Assembly (NCBI GenBank): GCA_963811585.1
Contig: CAWERR010000008.1
Location: 558,001 to 622,000 of the forward strand
Length of the DNA: 64,000 nt
Reading direction: 5' to 3'
Source of the DNA: JACDHG01 sp963811585
Lineage (GTDB): Bacteria; Actinomycetota; Actinomycetes; Propionibacteriales; Nocardioidaceae
Below the pieces are notes generated by a model. The model was not told the DNA's origin. It did no database searches and saw nothing but the letters and a program-made list of their open reading frames with translations. Both the position numbers and the translations under genes were made by a program. Shown in pieces: positions 44,986 through 54,770 of this stretch (position 1 is its first letter; each line of letters opens with the position of its first letter).

Positions 44986-46872
44986 TCAGCCGAACTGCAG
45001 CGCTCCCTGACCGACCGGCAGGCGCAGGAGGCTCGGCGCACCCGGTGATGTGTGCACGGTGACCGGGTGGATCGTGGTGTTGCCGTTGTAGGCGAGGTCG
45101 CTCGCCGCGATAACGACCCGGATCCGGTGGCGGGCGTCGATTCGTTGTACGACACCCGGCAACTCGACCGTCACGGCCTTCGTGACGTCGGTGACGCGGA
45201 CCGGAGAGACGAGCCGGTTGTGGAGCGTCTGCGTGCCGTCCGGCGCGACATCATAGATCTTCGCGAAGAGCATCAATTGTCCTGCCGGGCCACCATTCTG
45301 AGTGAGCTCGGCCGTCGGTGCGTCCAGGTGCAGTCGGAGCCGTGGGACGCCGACGATGTTGACAGCGCGGCTGAGCGGGTTGCTCGTGAACGCCGCGAAG
45401 GTGCCAGGCGCGTCCGTCGGCGGATTGTTGACGGCGACTCCTTCGAGCGCGGACGTCTCGCTGTAGCTGGTGGCGGCCCCTGGCGCGTTGACGTACGTCG
45501 TACTGCCGGTGGCCACTGTCCCCTTCGCCTTGGTGAGGCCGTCTGACCCGCTGAAGTACAGGGTGCTGTCGACGTCGTCTCCTGTGTATCGGTCATGGCA
45601 GGCGTACGCCTGTGCAATGGCCTGGCCGGCGCGGGCAGGTCGCTCGTCGTAGCTCACCCAGTCGCGGAAGTAGCAGAACCGCTTGCCCAGTGGGGCTTCG
45701 TCATTGCCGCGCACGTGGTGGTTCATCCAGTTGAGGAACCGGCGGCCGAGGTAGGTGTCGCGGATGTCGTCTGCGCCGAGGTCGATCTCGCCGGGTGCGG
45801 GTGTGCCGCCCAAGGAGTGACCCCAGGACTGCCAGATCATCCGCGTCTCCACGCCGCGCTGACGCAGCCCTTTGTACGTCGCCACCGCCTCCTGCAGGTT
45901 GAACAGCGTGTCCTTCTGCCCCTGCACGAGCAGAGTCGGGACCTGGATGCGGTCCAGATAGCTCGAGACGGATGCGGTCCGAGCGAAGGCGGTCGTCGTG
46001 TCGTCGGGGTAGCCCTGTGCTTCGAGCTGCACCTTGGCGACGCAGGCACGGTCGTCGAAGTTCGGGCAGCCGACATTGCGCGCGGGGTCGACCGCCGCAC
46101 CCGCCACGCCGTCGCTGATTCCGACCGCGAAGAAGAAGCTGGTCCACAGCCGCTTGTGCACGCCAGCGGTGTCATACGTGACGCCGCGTCGGAAGCTGGT
46201 GTTGTTGGGGGCGAGAGAGTAGGCGAGGTCGCTCCACGTGATGATCGGGATGAGGGCATCGACCCGGCTGTCTTGCTGTGCGACTGCGTACTGGATCTGT
46301 CCGCCGTAGCTGCCGCCGATCATGCCGACGCGGGGGTCGCCTGGCCGCTCCTCTGCGACATACCTGATGCGGAACGGCGTCCCGGTGTCGGCGGTGAACG
46401 CGTCCTTCTCGCCGGCCAGCACGCTCACCAGCTGCCTGCCGGCGACACCGTCATAGGCCGGGTTGTCGAGATAGATCTTGCAGTCAGAGCCGCCGAAGCC
46501 GAGCCCGGAGTAGCTGAGGACGACGTAGCCCTGCTGGGCGAAACCCTTGCCGATGCCGGCCTGGTTGCTGTCGTCCTTCGCGCCGCCGAACCCGTGCGTG
46601 GTGAGGATCGCCGGTGCTCGATGGCCGGCGTCGACGCCTGTCGGTCGGTAGAGGTCGGCCACGATGGTGCAGGCGATATCGCGCTCGGGCCCGACCAGCA
46701 CCGGGACCGTGATCGCCCGCTTGGTGTACGTCGTCGAGGCGCCTGGCGAGTGCGCCCCCGGCGATGGTTCGGACGCGCGCATCGGTGCGGCTTCGACGGC
46801 GGCGGCGAGGGGGATGACCAGCGCCCCTACGGTCACCAGGATTGCGGCGGTACGTCGTCGGGCTGAATGCAC
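44986..46872 (-). CDS. Secreted CocE/NonD-type (S15) hydrolase
   Basis: A 628-residue enzyme of the X-Pro dipeptidyl-peptidase/CocE superfamily. It has a signal peptide (TAAILVTVGALVIPLAAAV), an alpha/beta hydrolase with nucleophile Ser in GMIGGSYGGQIQYAVA, acid Asp in LVQGQKDTLFN and His in WQSWGHSLGG, then the C-terminal jelly-roll domain (LRLHLDAPTAELTQNGGPAG, LPGVVQRIDARHRIRVVIA). It probably hydrolyses esters or peptides outside the cell. The GTG start has a GGAG site. No frameshifts, unlike its neighbours on both sides. Confidence 0.88.
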   Translation of the reverse strand: MHSARRRTAAILVTVGALVIPLAAAVEAAPMRASEPSPGAHSPGASTTYTKRAITVPVLVGPERDIACTIVADLYRPTGVDAGHRAPAILTTHGFGGAKDDSNQAGIGKGFAQQGYVVLSYSGLGFGGSDCKIYLDNPAYDGVAGRQLVSVLAGEKDAFTADTGTPFRIRYVAEERPGDPRVGMIGGSYGGQIQYAVAQQDSRVDALIPIITWSDLAYSLAPNNTSFRRGVTYDTAGVHKRLWTSFFFAVGISDGVAGAAVDPARNVGCPNFDDRACVAKVQLEAQGYPDDTTTAFARTASVSSYLDRIQVPTLLVQGQKDTLFNLQEAVATYKGLRQRGVETRMIWQSWGHSLGGTPAPGEIDLGADDIRDTYLGRRFLNWMNHHVRGNDEAPLGKRFCYFRDWVSYDERPARAGQAIAQAYACHDRYTGDDVDSTLYFSGSDGLTKAKGTVATGSTTYVNAPGAATSYSETSALEGVAVNNPPTDAPGTFAAFTSNPLSRAVNIVGVPRLRLHLDAPTAELTQNGGPAGQLMLFAKIYDVAPDGTQTLHNRLVSPVRVTDVTKAVTVELPGVVQRIDARHRIRVVIAASDLAYNGNTTIHPVTVHTSPGAPSLLRLPVGQGALQFG

Positions 46873-46940
46873 GGCGGGTCTCCGATCTTGGGCAACGTCG
46901 TTCGTGTGCCCTATGGATCAACGACCCAACCGCGGCCAGG

Positions 46941-47841
46941 CTAGGGCCGCTTGGGCTGGTGACGCCCGACGAAGCCGTCGATGAGCCCCGCAAGCTCGGC
47001 CGGATGTGACTGCGCCACCCAGTGACCGGCGTCGATCTCGACCCGGGTGGTGCGGGGAGCGAAGCGGTGAACGACGTGGGTCAGGGCCGGCAACACGTAC
47101 TTGTCACGCAACGGCACCACCAGCTGCACCGGCAGGTCTGTCGTGGCGCTCCGGGGCAGGCGGCGGCGGAAGATGTTCGCGCGATACAGGTTGAGGCCGT
47201 GCGCGGCGTCGTCCGGCAGCGTCGGTCCGAAGTGGCGGAACCCTCGCCCGTCACCGACGTTGGCGAGGAGTCGCCGCGCGTGGTGTCGCAGCACAAGCTC
47301 GGGCAGCAGCGGCACGTGGAACGCGAAGACGTACCAGGAGTGCCGCATCTGTCGCAGCGCCTCCTGTTTGGCCCGCCACCCACCGCGCCGTGCGGCGCGG
47401 CGACCGCGCGCACATGGTCGAGGCAGGGCCCGCTGATGGTGGTGAACGACGCGATGCGCCCCCGCAGCCGCGGGTCGAAACCCGCCAGGATGACGGCGTC
47501 CCAAGCCTGCACCGAGCCCCAGTCATGACCGACCAGGTGGACCGGCTCGTCGGGAGCGACTTCGTCGATACCGCGGCCAGGTCGGCCAGCAGGCTTGTGG
47601 AGCTGGTAGCCCTCGCGTCGCGCGGAACGCCGGACTCACCGGCTCCGCGGACGTCATACGCGACGCAGTGGAACCGGTCTTGGAGGTGGGCGACCACCGG
47701 TCCCACACGACATGGGTGTCGGGGTAGCCGTGCACGAAGAGGATCGTCGGGCCTCGGCGTTCCGACTCGAAGACGGCGATCCGGAGCCCGTCACTCGCGA
47801 CCGTGCGATGGGTCGAGGGGCTCGGACTTCGGTGCGGTCAT
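46941..47841 (-). CDS. Alpha/beta hydrolase, epoxide-hydrolase-like, frameshifted
   Basis: A protein of about 300 residues: VASDGLRIAVFESERRGPTI leads into FVHGYPDTHVVWD (oxyanion HGYP motif), YDVRGAGESG, the nucleophile Asp in HLVGHDWGSVQAWD, and the catalytic His in VEIDAGHWVAQSHPAELA. The HDWGS nucleophile elbow and HGYPDTH are those of epoxide hydrolase EphD-like N-terminal domains that are often fused to a short-chain dehydrogenase; no dehydrogenase half is present here. Frame breaks occur near 47800, 47700, 47590 and 47390. The start is the ATG at 47841. Confidence 0.75.
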
Positions 47842-47975
47842 CGTTGCCCTCTCGTCCGGTCGGCTACCCCGAGTCTGCCAAACCGGCCAATGCTGACTAG
47901 GCTCCAAAGGATCCTGCCGAGTGGTTCCGCAGTACCGCCCTCTCGGCCGTCGAGCACTCAAAGGACGGCAACATC

Positions 47976-49146
47976 GTGGATCTGATGGAGTACCAGGCCA
48001 AAGAGCTCTTCGCCAAGCACGACGTACCCGTCACGTTGGGCGTCGTCGTCGAGAACGCCGAGGATGCCCGCGCCGGCTGCCGAGCAGCTCGGCGGCCGCG
48101 TCGTCGTCAAGGCCCAGGTCAAGGTCGGCGGCCGCGGCAAGGCCGGCGGCGTCAAGCTCGCCGGAGACCCCGACGAGGCCGTCGGCCAAGGCCGGCGACA
48201 TCCTCGGCATGGACATCAAGGGCCACACCGTGCACCGGGTGCTGATCGCGCCGACCGCCGACATCGCCGAGGAGTACTACTTCTCCTACCTCGTCGACCG
48301 CGCCGCCCGGCAGTACCTCTGCATCGCCAGCACCGAGGGCGGCGTCGAGATCGAGGTCGTCGCGCACGAGAACCCCGACGCGGTCGCCAAGGTCGGCATC
48401 GACCCGCTCGTCGGCGTCGACGACGCCAAGGCCCGCGAGATCGTCGAGGCGACCGGCTTCCCGGCCGAGATCGCCGACCAGGCCGTCGAGGTGATCAAGA
48501 AGCTCTGGACGGTGTTCGTCGAGGAGGACGCCTCGCTCGTCGAGGTCAACCCGCTCGTCCTGCTCGGCGACGGCCACCTCGAGGCGCTCGACGGCAAGGT
48601 GACGCTCGACGAGAACGCCGACTTCCGGCACCCCGACCACGCGGCGTTCGAGGACAAGGCCGCGGCCGACCCGCTCGAGGCGGCGGCCAAGGAGAAGGGC
48701 CTCAACTACGTCAAGCTCGACGGCGAGGTCGGCATCATCGGCAACGGCGCCGGGCTCGTCATGTCGACGCTCGACGTCGTCGCGTATGCCGGCGAGGGCC
48801 ACGGCGGCGTGAAGCCCGCCAACTTCCTCGACATCGGCGGCGGCGCCTCGGCCGAGGTGATGGCCAACGGCCTGCACATCATCTTGGGCGACCCGCAGGT
48901 GAAGAGCGTCTTCGTCAACGTCTTCGGCGGGATCACCGCGTGCGACGCCGTCGCCAACGGCATCGTGCACGCGCTGGAGATCCTCGGCGACGAGGCCAAC
49001 AAGCCGCTCGTCGTCCGCCTCGACGGCAACAACGTCGACGAGGGCCGGCGGATCCTCGACGAGGCCAACCACCCGCTGGTGACGATGGTCGACACGATGG
49101 ACGGAGCAGCCGACCGCGCCGCCGAGCTCGCAGCGAAGGGAAGTAG
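47976..49146 (+). CDS. sucC: Succinyl-CoA synthetase beta subunit (ADP-forming), frameshifted
   Basis: TCA-cycle enzyme subunit that binds nucleotide in an ATP-grasp domain and forms succinate + ATP/GTP from succinyl-CoA with SucD. The N-terminus MDLMEYQAKELFAKHDVPVT, the grasp segment RVVVKAQVKVGGRGKAGGVK, EIEVVAHENPDAVAKV, VEVNPLVLLGDG, and the C-terminal FVNVFGGITACDAVANGIV are diagnostic. GTG start at 47976 with an AAAGGA site. Single-base insertions break the frame near 48078 and 48185. The stop at 49144-49146 is reached only if a G is added in the preceding run; without it the frame reads straight into sucD. Confidence 0.93.
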
Positions 49147-49153
49147 GACAGAC

Positions 49154-50039
49154 ATGGCGATCTTCTTGACCGAGGCCAGCAAGGTCATCGTGCAGGGCAT
49201 GACCGGCTCCGAGGGCTCCAAGCACACCCAGCGGATGCTCGAACTCCGGCACCAACATCGTCGGCGGCGTGACGCCCGGCAAGGGCGGCCAGAGCGTCGA
49301 GTTCGAGGGCGCCACCGTCGCCGTCTTCGGCTCGGTCGCCGAGGCCGTCGAAGCGACCGGCGCCGACGTCTCCGTGGTGTTCGTGCCGCCGAAGTTCACC
49401 AAGGGCGCGGTGGTCGAGTCCGTCGACGCCGGCGTGCCGCTGGTCATCGTGATCACCGAGGGCGTGCCGGTCAAGGACACCGCCGAGTTCTTCGCCTACG
49501 CGCAGTCGAAGGGCACGACGCGGATCATCGGCCCGAACTGCCCCGGCCTGATCAGCCCCGGCAAGTCCAACGCCGGCATCATCCCGGCCGACATCACCAC
49601 GCCGGGCCGGGTCGGGCTCGTCTCGAAGTCGGGCACGCTGACCTACCAGATGATGTACGAGCTGCGGGACTTCGGCTTCTCGTCCGCCGTCGGCATCGGC
49701 GGCGACCCGATCATCGGGACCACCCACATCGACGCGCTGCAGGCCTTCGAGGACGACCCCGAGACCGACGCGATCGTGATGATCGGCGAGATCGGCGGCG
49801 ACGCCGAGGAGCGCGCCGCGGCCTACATCGCCGAGCACATCACCAAGCCGGTCGTCGGCTACGTCGCCGGCTTCACCGCACCCGAGGGCAAGACGATGGG
49901 CCACGCCGGCGCGATCGTGTCGGGCTCGTCCGGCACGGCCGAGGCGAAGAAGGTCGCGCTCGAGGCGGCCGGGGTCAAGGTCGGCAAGACGCCGTCGGAG
50001 ACCGCCCAGCTGATGCGGGATCTGCTCCAAGCGCAATAG
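49154..50039 (+). CDS. sucD: Succinyl-CoA synthetase alpha subunit, one frameshift
   Basis: A subunit of about 294 residues that binds CoA and carries the phospho-His. MAIFLTEASKVIVQGMTGSE, GGVTPGKGGQ, IGPNCPGLISPGKSNAGII and the active-site His in GKTMGHAGAIVSG are diagnostic. The ATG lies 7 bases after the sucC stop. One extra base near 49247 (ctcgaactccgg) breaks the frame just before SGTNIVGG; the rest is clean. It ends KTPSETAQLMRDLLQAQ, the typical C-terminus. Confidence 0.94.
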
Positions 50040-50072
50040 CGCTGTGTCGAGCTGGAACAGTGTCGATCGACG

Positions 50073-50942
50073 TCAGCACTTGGCGCGGTCGCACCACGCG
50101 ACCACGATCCGCCTCATCAGCTGGTTCGCCTCGCTGCCGGGCTGTGTCGCGTCGCTCATCGCCTCGCTCGTTTCGAACGTGTAGAAGACAGCGTTGTCGA
50201 TCCGCAGCCAGCGCATCTCGGTGAGACCGATCGCCGGATCGCCTTCGTAGGTGATGCGTGTCGAGACGGCCAGGCCGTCGTCGACTATGCCGGTCTTGCG
50301 CGCGCCCTCCAGGTCGGGGGTCGCGATGTCATGGCGCGACCCGAACGGCGAGCCCTCGGTGCGCTCGACCGGGCACGCCTCGAACGCAGCTCGCACCGTG
50401 TTGATCGCGTCCTGCGCTGCCTCCTGGTCGTCGAAGAGCACGATCTGTCGCACCTGGGTGTTTTCGGGGATGTTGCTGCGGATAGCCAGCTGGTCGATGA
50501 CGACGTCCGGGTACCACACCCGTTGCCCACATGGAGTGATCGGGATCTCGGGAACGGTCTCCGCCGGCCCGTCGATGGTGCCGTCGCCTCCTGGGTCGTC
50601 GACCAGGGAGAGCATCGGGTAGTCGGCGGGGATCGCGTCATACCGCTCTGTGCCGTACGTCGTCGTGCTCGTCGGTGCCGGTGCGCTTGTCTGCGTTGAG
50701 GTGTCTGGCCCGGCCGGGCCATTGGTCCGGCCGTCGGTGAGACCGATGTTGGCGAGCGCCACTCCGCCGCCCACGGCCACCAGGGTGATGGCGGCGGTCG
50801 CGGCAATGACCTGACCCACACGCCGGCGTCGCGCGCGACGGCGGATCTCCGCAGCCGCAGGTGGCTGCGCCTGCTGAGCTGCGGCGGCACTGAGGTGGCG
50901 CAGGCCGACCGTGAGGTCGTTGTTGTCGACGGGATCAGTCAT
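50073..50942 (-). CDS. Membrane-anchored anti-sigma-factor-like protein
   Basis: A 289-residue protein with a short cytoplasmic part (LTVGLRHLSAAAAQQAQPPA, then a cluster of Arg), one membrane helix at about 42-66 (VIAATAAITLVAVGGGVALA), a Thr/Pro-rich linker and an extracytoplasmic domain containing CGQRVWYPDVVIDQLAI and FEACPVERTEGSPFGSRHD. Its ATG overlaps the end of the ECF sigma gene by eight bases, the classic sigma/anti-sigma arrangement. No zinc (ZAS) motif is visible in the cytoplasmic part, so it would be an atypical anti-sigma or a sensor. Confidence 0.7.
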   Translation of the reverse strand: MTDPVDNNDLTVGLRHLSAAAAQQAQPPAAAEIRRRARRRRVGQVIAATAAITLVAVGGGVALANIGLTDGRTNGPAGPDTSTQTSAPAPTSTTTYGTERYDAIPADYPMLSLVDDPGGDGTIDGPAETVPEIPITPCGQRVWYPDVVIDQLAIRSNIPENTQVRQIVLFDDQEAAQDAINTVRAAFEACPVERTEGSPFGSRHDIATPDLEGARKTGIVDDGLAVSTRITYEGDPAIGLTEMRWLRIDNAVFYTFETSEAMSDATQPGSEANQLMRRIVVAWCDRAKC

Positions 50943-51432
50943 GCTGAGCCACCTCCGTGGAGTGCTCGTCGAGGAGGGTCGCCAGGGCAGCGCGGCCACG
51001 GGAGAGGCGAGCTTTCACCGTGCCCACCGCCGCGGACGTCTCGATAGCGACTTCGGCAACGCTGAGATCGCAGAGGTGATGAAGCACGATCGCTCGGCGC
51101 TGCTCGGGAGTGATCTGAGCGAGTGCAGCGGTGAGCGCAGTCCGATCGATGCCAGGTGCCTCGGGGACCGCCTGTGACGTCGAGCGGTCGAGCAACCCGA
51201 GAGCTCGCTTCGCCCGGCGCCAACGGCTCACCGCCAACCGCCAGGCAACGGTCCGCACCCAGGCCTCGGCGCTGCCCGACGCTCCCACGCTTGTGCGGCT
51301 GAGCCAGGCCCGGACAAACGCCTCCTGGACGCAGTCTTGGGCCTCCCCGAAGCTCCCCGTCATCACGGTCAGCTGCCCGACGAGGCGCGGAAACGACGCG
51401 CGGTAGAACTCGTCGAACTCCTGATCGTCCAC
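50935..51432 (-). CDS. ECF sigma factor (SigE-like sigma-70 family)
   Basis: A 165-residue group 4 sigma factor. Region 2: FDEFYRASFPRLVGQLTVMT, then AQDCVQEAFVRAWLSR and AWVRTVAWRLAVSRWRRAKR. Region 4: LAQITPEQRRAIVLHHLCDL, SVAEVAIETSAAVGTVKARL. The GTG start follows GGGAGGTGA. It directly precedes, and overlaps, the membrane protein gene at 50073, its likely regulator. ECF factors of this SigE/SigM-like subgroup commonly respond to envelope or secretion stress. Confidence 0.92.
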   Translation of the reverse strand: MDDQEFDEFYRASFPRLVGQLTVMTGSFGEAQDCVQEAFVRAWLSRTSVGASGSAEAWVRTVAWRLAVSRWRRAKRALGLLDRSTSQAVPEAPGIDRTALTAALAQITPEQRRAIVLHHLCDLSVAEVAIETSAAVGTVKARLSRGRAALATLLDEHSTEVAQHD

Positions 51433-51530
51433 AGGTCACCTCCCGGGTCGCGTACCCAACTTTCCCTCAATACGCATGGGAGACTCGGCAGGTTGCGTCA
51501 CCTCACTACATGTTCTGACACAGGGGGGCG

Positions 51531-53384
51531 TCAGCCCTGCGCGAGGCGCAACGCGGCCCGCTGCACCAGCGCGTCGAACTCAGCCGGCGACACGTCGAAG
51601 CGCTGCGTCGGCGTGAACGTCAACTGAGCGACGGAGGTCCCGACCCTGAACAGTGCGACCCGGAAGGTCAAGGTTCGGTCCTCGGACAGTGCCAGCGTGA
51701 ACACGTACGTCCGCCCGCGGCCTTGCGGGACTGAGATGGGTTGGTTGCTGTTGACCTCCAGTGACGCTTGGCGGTCACTGCAGCCGCTCACCGATTCGTC
51801 GACCTGGTTGAGGAAGCGCTCGGCAGCCGGCACCGAGGGAAATCGCCCGAGTGCCTGCGTCATACCGAAGAACGTGGCGAGGCGACGCGCTTCCGGCACC
51901 ACGAAGCTCCGTGCGCGCAGATCCGTCGCACCCGCGCCGGCGAAGTTGGCCTGATCACAGTCGGTCGCAGCCGGGTTGATCCGGGCGGCGTTGGGCGAGG
52001 TCGCCGCCCATGGGTCGGTGAGACCGGTGAAGACAGGAAGGTCGAGAGCGGTGAGGAACCCTTTCGCCCGGTCAATGCTCGGCGGCGAAGCGCCCACAGA
52101 GCCAAACGGCCGGCGACCGCAACTGCCGACCGCGACCACACACAGTCGCGCCATCGACTTGCCGGTGACGACAACGAGGTCGGCGTCCTGGATGACAGGC
52201 GGAGCGCTGGGGGACTCCACGACCCACACGACGACTGCCTTACCCGACTGCGCCACTGCGACCTGCTTGCTGTGGATGCCGGTACCGTCGACGTATCTCA
52301 TGGTGATGATCGCACCAGCGTCACCGACGCCACGCATCACGGCGTACTTGACGATCTGGTGGTTGTCGGCGGCACAGCTCGAGAAAGCCGTCACCAGTCG
52401 ACGGAAGTTTTGGTCCGCTCGATAGCTGGTCTTCGAAAGCTCGAGCGCCTGCCTGGCCACGATCGCGGAAGGGCCCCGGCCCGCCTCGAAGGTGCGCACC
52501 CAGAAGTGGGCAGCGCGCTTGTCGCTAGGGACAGCACGCACACACGCGTCGTACGGCGTCGATGTGCCGAAGTCCGTGGACGTGTCGGTATGCCGCCAGC
52601 GCCTCTCGGTTTGCATCCTGGCCACGTGGGACGCCTGAGCCAACAGGCTGGTGTCGACGCGGGGTGGCGGCGTGGTCGGCGACTCGCTGGCGGGAGGGGT
52701 CGGGGCGGGACCTGGCGAACCGGGGTCGTCCGCCGTGATGGAGTCCGTCGGCGTCTTCGCCGCGGTGAGTGCACCTGCACCGATCAGCAGGGCAAGAGAC
52801 ATCAGCCCGACGAGCACGACGTTGGTGCGGCGTCGGCGGTTTCCCTCGCGGCGGAGCCGGCTGGCGCGGTCGACCGGCTCGTCGATGGTGTCCAGGCGCA
52901 ACCCTCGCATCGCGGCAGCGAGCCCGTCGGGGGAGGAGTCGACGCCTTGGGCAGCGAAGGCGTTGGCCGACGTACGAAGGGACGCTGCCGCTGCTTCGTC
53001 GGTCATGCCGACCTCGCGACCCGCGGCCTGGAGGTCGAGCCCAGCCAGGTAGGCCAAGATCACCAGTCTGCGGTCGGTCGGCTCCAGGCTTTGCAACGCG
53101 TGAAGAAGGGGACGGTGCTCGTCGGCGATCCTCCGCGCCCGGACGTACCACGGCTTGCGGGCACGGTTCTGCACTCGACCGGTCGCCTTGAAGGCCCGGT
53201 CGCGTATCCACGCGTCGCGGTCGGGCTCTGCCGCGAGCTTGCGCCAGTGGTGGCCTGCCGATACGTAGGCGTCGGCGAGAGCGCGCTGTGCAACTTCGGT
53301 GTCGCCTGTGTAGGCGTACACCTGCACGAGCAGGCGAGAGCGAGACTCGCGATAGAACGCATGGAAAGCGTCGGCGCGGGGCAC
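51531..53384 (-). CDS. Sigma-like domain fused to a membrane anchor and a large extracytoplasmic domain
   Basis: A 617-residue protein. Residues 1-150 look like a degenerate ECF sigma factor: FHAFYRESRSRLLVQVYAYT, then AQRALADAYVSAGHHWRKL for region 2, and DRRLVILAYLAGLDLQAAGR followed by EVGMTDEAAAASLRTSANAF for region 4. A positively charged stretch (RRRR) leads to a membrane helix at about 188-208, a Pro/Ser/Thr linker and a ~380-residue extracytoplasmic domain with Cys residues and no recognised family. GTG start at 53384 with AAGGAG eight bases upstream. A one-piece sigma-like transmembrane signalling protein is implied. The frame is fully intact. Confidence 0.7.
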   Translation of the reverse strand: MPRADAFHAFYRESRSRLLVQVYAYTGDTEVAQRALADAYVSAGHHWRKLAAEPDRDAWIRDRAFKATGRVQNRARKPWYVRARRIADEHRPLLHALQSLEPTDRRLVILAYLAGLDLQAAGREVGMTDEAAAASLRTSANAFAAQGVDSSPDGLAAAMRGLRLDTIDEPVDRASRLRREGNRRRRTNVVLVGLMSLALLIGAGALTAAKTPTDSITADDPGSPGPAPTPPASESPTTPPPRVDTSLLAQASHVARMQTERRWRHTDTSTDFGTSTPYDACVRAVPSDKRAAHFWVRTFEAGRGPSAIVARQALELSKTSYRADQNFRRLVTAFSSCAADNHQIVKYAVMRGVGDAGAIITMRYVDGTGIHSKQVAVAQSGKAVVVWVVESPSAPPVIQDADLVVVTGKSMARLCVVAVGSCGRRPFGSVGASPPSIDRAKGFLTALDLPVFTGLTDPWAATSPNAARINPAATDCDQANFAGAGATDLRARSFVVPEARRLATFFGMTQALGRFPSVPAAERFLNQVDESVSGCSDRQASLEVNSNQPISVPQGRGRTYVFTLALSEDRTLTFRVALFRVGTSVAQLTFTPTQRFDVSPAEFDALVQRAALRLAQG

Positions 53385-53548
53385 GAAGTGGACTCCTTGG
53401 CCGGGGAGGGGTTGTGGTTTCAACCTTCGACGGTAACCATTCGCGCTCGCGGAGACCAATCCGTGCTCCTCCTGAGCAGGATCGCTGCCGCCGGCCGCGG
53501 CGTGTCAGGGCCCGGGCGGCGTCCGCGGTCAGGGACGATGAGGTGGCC

Positions 53549-54739
53549 ATGACCCAGCTCCTGTCACGTCCGATCCTGCGCGTCCAGCCGACTGAGCCAG
53601 GGCCGTCCAGGCCGTTGGCACTCTCAGGGCTGGTCGCCGTCAGCTGGAGTGCCGCCGTCGGGCTGGTGATCTGCATCCTGATCACAGTCGGTGTCTGGTT
53701 CTCCGGCGGCAGCGGGTCGTTCTCGGGCGCGATCCGAGTTGGAGGTCTGACCTGGCTCGTCGGCAACGGAAGCGGTCTCGTCGTCGGGTCCACGGCGGTG
53801 ACTGCCATCCCGCTCGGCCTGACGTTGGTGTGGGGATGGTTGCTCTACCGCGGGGGACGTTGGGCGGGGGCAAACTCGATGGTGCGGAGCGGCTTCGACC
53901 TGGCCGCCTCCCTAGGTGTGATGGCGGTGGCGTACGGCGCCATCGGCGGGATCGTCGCCACCCTGACCCACACCGGCTCCGCTCAGGCCGGGCCGGTTCG
54001 TAGCGTCGCGGCCCCGGCCCTGCTGGCCCTTGTCTGTGCGGGGCTGGGCGTGCTCCGTGGCTCTGGTCACGGTGCCGCACTCTTCGGCCAGCTGCCGGAC
54101 TGGTTGCGTGCCAGCGCGCTGGGTGGCCTCGCCGGCGCGCTCGTGATGGTCGCGAGCGGCGCTGTCCTGCTCACGGCCAGCTTGCTTGTTCACTTCACTG
54201 ATGTCGTCGAGGTCTCCGAACAGCTGAATGCCGGCACGGTCGGCAGTGGTGTGTTGGCGTTGATCGGCGTCGCGGTGATCCCCAATGCCGTGCTCAGCGC
54301 GGGCGCCTTCATTGCCGGCCCCGGCTTCCAGGTCGGCACTGGGACGACAGTGGCGCCGGGGGACTTCACCATCGGTCCACTTCCGGGGTTTCCGCTGCTG
54401 GCAGCGCTGCCCGAGAGCGGCGCCTCGCCGTCGTGGGTGAGCGCGCTCGTGCTGGTCCCCGTGCTAGCCGGAGTTGTCGCCGGACTGGTCTCCATTCGCC
54501 GCTTCCCGGTCTACGGCACCGACCAGGCGGCGTTGCGTGGTGGCCTGGCCGGGCTGGTGGGTGGCGTTCTGTTCGGTCTCACGACGTACCTCGCCACTGG
54601 CGCACTCGGCCCCGGACGGATGAGTGAGCTCGGCCCGTATGCCGCGCAGACCACCCTGGTGTGTGCCACCGCCTTCCTCATCGGCGGCGCCATCGCGGCA
54701 GCCGGGTGGCGTTGGGTCGGCAGCCGCTCGCTATCGTGA
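53549..54739 (+). CDS. DUF6350-family polytopic membrane protein
   Basis: A 396-residue protein with about ten membrane helices (LVAVSWSAAVGLVICILITV, ALLALVCAGLGVLRGS, SALVLVPVLAGVVAGLVSI, AALRGGLAGLVGGVLFGL and others). The actinobacterial DUF6350 family (cell-division protein PerM-like) is typically encoded just before purN, as here. The ATG has a GAGGTGG site. Function is not established; a role in the cell envelope or division has been proposed for relatives. It is divergent from the sigma-like membrane protein, with 164 bases between. Confidence 0.78.
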   Translation: MTQLLSRPILRVQPTEPGPSRPLALSGLVAVSWSAAVGLVICILITVGVWFSGGSGSFSGAIRVGGLTWLVGNGSGLVVGSTAVTAIPLGLTLVWGWLLYRGGRWAGANSMVRSGFDLAASLGVMAVAYGAIGGIVATLTHTGSAQAGPVRSVAAPALLALVCAGLGVLRGSGHGAALFGQLPDWLRASALGGLAGALVMVASGAVLLTASLLVHFTDVVEVSEQLNAGTVGSGVLALIGVAVIPNAVLSAGAFIAGPGFQVGTGTTVAPGDFTIGPLPGFPLLAALPESGASPSWVSALVLVPVLAGVVAGLVSIRRFPVYGTDQAALRGGLAGLVGGVLFGLTTYLATGALGPGRMSELGPYAAQTTLVCATAFLIGGAIAAAGWRWVGSRSLS

Positions 54740-54770
54740 GCGCGCCGAAGCCACCCATTTGAGGAGTCCG

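Noticed and set aside
45595..46866. A 423-codon open frame opposite the S15 hydrolase
   Set aside because: No domain signal, no start site, and an intact well-supported gene lies on the other strand.
48152..49480. A 442-codon open frame on the minus strand across sucC and sucD
   Set aside because: It is antisense to clear sucC/sucD coding sequence and reads as Val/Asp-rich low-complexity; a shadow of GC-rich coding DNA.
47976..50039. Apparent in-frame fusion of sucC to sucD
   Set aside because: The frame runs through only because of a probable missing G before the sucC stop at 49144; the spacing and ribosome-binding region of a normal separate sucD start are present.
51768..53552. A 594-codon open frame on the plus strand opposite the sigma-like membrane protein
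   Set aside because: It is Arg/Gly-rich with no recognisable domain and mirrors the third codon position of the well-supported minus-strand gene.
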